The translations under genes were made by a program, and so were the position numbers. Of a DNA stretch of 7,909 nucleotides, positions 6,263 through 7,909 are shown one piece after another; the first letter of the stretch is position 1, and each line of letters starts with the position of its first letter. The notes below the pieces were generated by a model. The model searched no databases, had not been told where the DNA came from, and saw nothing but the letters and a program-made list of their open reading frames with translations. The stretch is from an uncultured Opitutia bacterium. Its GTDB lineage: Bacteria; Verrucomicrobiota; Verrucomicrobiia; Opitutales; UBA953. The stretch spans positions 1 through 7,909 of the forward strand of contig CAIXQT010000114.1 of NCBI GenBank assembly GCA_903921665.1. Reading direction: 5' to 3'.

Positions 6263-7303
6263 ATGATGCTTTCCCGAGTAGCCGACCACCAGTACTGGAT
6301 GGCCCGTCAGATGGAACGGGCGGAGAACCTCGCCCGACTCGTGCGCGTCTCCGAGGAGATGCTCCTCGACGATGAGTCGCTCGGTCGCGGCACGGCGCAG
6401 GAATACTGGACGCCCGTCCTCGCCGCCACCGCGATGGAAGCGGCCTTCCGCACGCTCTACCCGGAGCCCAAGCAAGGCGACGTCGCCCGCTTCCTCACCC
6501 TTGATCTGCGCAATCCCGATTCGATCCTCTCTTGCATCCGGCTCGCCCGCGAGAACGCCCGCTCGGTGCGCGACAAGATCTCCGACGAGATGTGGTCGGA
6601 GATCAACGCGCTGAACCTGTTCGTGACCTCGCCCGAAGGACTCCAGTTGCTGGAGCGTTTCCCGCAGGCTTATTACGAGAAGATCATCGCCTCCTCGATG
6701 CTCTTCGACGGCATCACCGACGCCACCCTGACCCGCGACGAAGGCTGGAACTTCCTGCAGCTCGGACGCCTGCTCGAGCGCGCCGACATGACGAGCCGCT
6801 TCCTGGATATCCGCTCGCAGGCGCAGACGGCTGACGGGGATTCGGCCCTGGAATCCCTCCAGTGGGGCGCGGTCCTACGCGCCTGCAGCGCCCACGCCGG
6901 TTACCGACGGGTCCATGGCGGCGAGATCAGCGTCGAGGGCGTGATCGACCTGCTGCTTTTCTCGAACGAGTTTCCGCGTTCGGTCCGCCATTGCATCCGC
7001 CGGGCCGACGAGGTCCTGCATGACATCTCCGGCACGCCCACCGGCCGCTATTCCAACAGCTGCGAGAAGATCACGGGCGCCCTGCTGGCCCGCCTTAGCT
7101 TCGCCGGTCCGCCTGAAGTGATGGCCCGCGGCCTGCATGCTTACATCGACGAGATGCAGGTCCAGCTCAACGCCGCCGGTCAGGCCGTCTTCGAGAACTA
7201 CGTGCTCCTGCCCGGCGAAGTCGATCGTCACTTCCCCCGCGGCACCCGCCCGGAATCCCTTTCCGACTGGCAACGCGAGCAGCAGCAACAGCAGCAGCAA
7301 TAA
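6263..7303 (+). CDS. Alpha-E domain protein (DUF403 family)
   Basis: This 346-residue, mostly helical protein is recognised as alpha-E from its opening MLSRVADHQYWMARQMERAE and from LRNPDSILSCIRLARENAR (82-100). Its biochemical role is unknown; it is habitually encoded beside type 2 ATP-grasp and transglutaminase-like proteins, and a partner or enzyme in the same reaction series is the usual inference. A motif of form RxxERA(E/D)xxxR occurs twice, at 15-25 and 169-179, suggesting two related helical halves. The C-terminus ends in seven consecutive glutamines (340-346), encoded by mixed CAG/CAA codons, which is not part of the core domain and may vary between strains. The gene begins 10 bp after the ATP-grasp stop, with two adjacent ATG codons (6263 and 6266); the second gives the commoner family start MLSRV. 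No clear Shine-Dalgarno sequence is present, so translational coupling is likely. No signal peptide or membrane helix is visible. Confidence 0.92.
   Translation: MMLSRVADHQYWMARQMERAENLARLVRVSEEMLLDDESLGRGTAQEYWTPVLAATAMEAAFRTLYPEPKQGDVARFLTLDLRNPDSILSCIRLARENARSVRDKISDEMWSEINALNLFVTSPEGLQLLERFPQAYYEKIIASSMLFDGITDATLTRDEGWNFLQLGRLLERADMTSRFLDIRSQAQTADGDSALESLQWGAVLRACSAHAGYRRVHGGEISVEGVIDLLLFSNEFPRSVRHCIRRADEVLHDISGTPTGRYSNSCEKITGALLARLSFAGPPEVMARGLHAYIDEMQVQLNAAGQAVFENYVLLPGEVDRHFPRGTRPESLSDWQREQQQQQQQ
7280..7300 (+). repeat. CAG/CAA trinucleotide run encoding a C-terminal polyglutamine tail
   Basis: Seven glutamine codons in a row (CAG CAG CAA CAG CAG CAG CAA) directly precede the alpha-E stop codon. 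The CAA interruptions reduce but do not remove the chance of slippage; a change in copy number would keep the frame and only alter tail length. Confidence 0.8.
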
Positions 7304-7318
7304 GGACGCCCCGCGCCC

Positions 7319-7909
7319 ATGAAGCTCCGCATCCTCCACCGGACCGAATACCGCTACGCCCTCCCGGTCCGCAACAACACCAACGAGCTGCGCGTCACCC
7401 CCGTCACCAATCTCCGACAGAAACTCGGCCTTCACCTCGTCCGTGTGCTGCCGGCGGTGCGGATGCGCCGTTACCCGGACCTTTATCGAAACACCGTCCA
7501 CCTCTTCGAGATAGAAGAGACCCACCGGGAACTGGTCATCGACGTCTCCAGCATCGTCGAGACCCTCGCCACGCCCGTCTCCGCCGTCCCGACCGATGTC
7601 ACCCTCGCGGCGGTCCGCTCCGAGGAAGTCGTCGAAAGCTTCCAGCCTTACCTGCTTTCCGACGGCCCGGTGCGCATCACGCCCGAGATCTGGCGCGCGG
7701 CCGTGGACGTCGAGAAGGATCGCGGCGACCTCTTCTCGGTGATCATCGGACTGATGGACTACATCCATGCCACCTGCAAATACGTGCCCGGGGCCACCCA
7801 CATCGGGACCAATACCGAGGAATTCTTCGCGAAGCCCCAAGGCGTCTGCCAGGACTACGCCCATCTGTTGCTGGCGCTCTGCCGCTCGATCGGCATCCCC
7901 GCCCGCTAC
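7319..7909 (+). CDS. Transglutaminase-like protein, N-terminal part (runs off right edge)
   Basis: The first 197 codons are visible and the frame is open at the window end. Residues 1 to about 85 match the beta-rich bacterial transglutaminase N-terminal domain (LRILHRTEYRYALPV, then NELRVTPV). The transglutaminase core begins after about residue 120 and includes the segment YIHATCKYVPGATH (148-161) and the nucleophile motif GVCQDYAHLLLALCRSIGIPAR (175-196), with Cys177 as catalytic residue. The His and Asp of the triad would lie beyond the window. Members of this superfamily cut, transfer or cross-link amide bonds; most bacterial ones are thought to be proteases or amide transferases. No signal peptide is seen. 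It starts 15 bp after the alpha-E stop, with AGGA at 7303-7306 as a loose ribosome site, and completes the ATP-grasp/alpha-E/transglutaminase set. Such a set may continue to the right with a second alpha-E, ATP-grasp or proteasome-like protease gene. Confidence 0.92.
   Translation, partial: MKLRILHRTEYRYALPVRNNTNELRVTPVTNLRQKLGLHLVRVLPAVRMRRYPDLYRNTVHLFEIEETHRELVIDVSSIVETLATPVSAVPTDVTLAAVRSEEVVESFQPYLLSDGPVRITPEIWRAAVDVEKDRGDLFSVIIGLMDYIHATCKYVPGATHIGTNTEEFFAKPQGVCQDYAHLLLALCRSIGIPARY

Noticed and set aside
6875..7864. 329-codon minus-strand open frame spanning the alpha-E and transglutaminase genes
   Set aside because: It crosses two well-supported genes on the other strand, and its leucine run is only the complement of the glutamine repeat.

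Overview
The window is GC-rich chromosomal DNA from a bacterium, with compact spacing, three GTG starts out of six genes and few good Shine-Dalgarno sequences. The protein styles (a pullulanase-type enzyme with two tandem N-terminal sugar-binding-like domains, a sigma-70 factor with a lysine-rich N-terminus, and an ATP-grasp/alpha-E/transglutaminase set) would fit a Verrucomicrobiota member such as Opitutae. That assignment is a guess from sequence flavour, not a demonstrated placement. I see no tRNA, rRNA, CRISPR array, insertion sequence or phage gene.

Layout: (1) 1-1024, minus strand, is the N-terminal part of a GH13 pullulanase/debranching-type enzyme that runs off the left edge. (2) An 83-bp divergent gap separates it from 1108-1986, plus strand, a class I SAM-dependent methyltransferase of the RlmI/RlmK-like group. 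(3) An 80-bp gap with foldable sequence leads into 2067-3563, trpE, followed after only 11 bp by 3575-4711, a primary-like sigma-70 factor. (4) A 101-bp gap with two small inverted repeats precedes 4813-7909. This is a tightly packed three-gene set: a circularly permuted type 2 ATP-grasp protein, an alpha-E domain protein, and the start of a transglutaminase-like protease/transferase cut by the right edge.

How the genes work together: trpE makes anthranilate for tryptophan synthesis, and the sigma factor next to it probably shares its transcript without an obvious functional link. The last three genes (gaps of 10 and 15 bp) form a recurring bacterial gene set whose substrate is still unknown. 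By family logic an ATP-grasp ligase would form a peptide-like amide bond, and the transglutaminase-fold enzyme would cut, transfer or cross-link such bonds. This is the least understood and most interesting system in the window. The remaining genes look like ordinary housekeeping and carbohydrate metabolism.

The large open frames lying antisense or out of frame to these genes are treated as by-products of GC-rich coding sequence and are not annotated.
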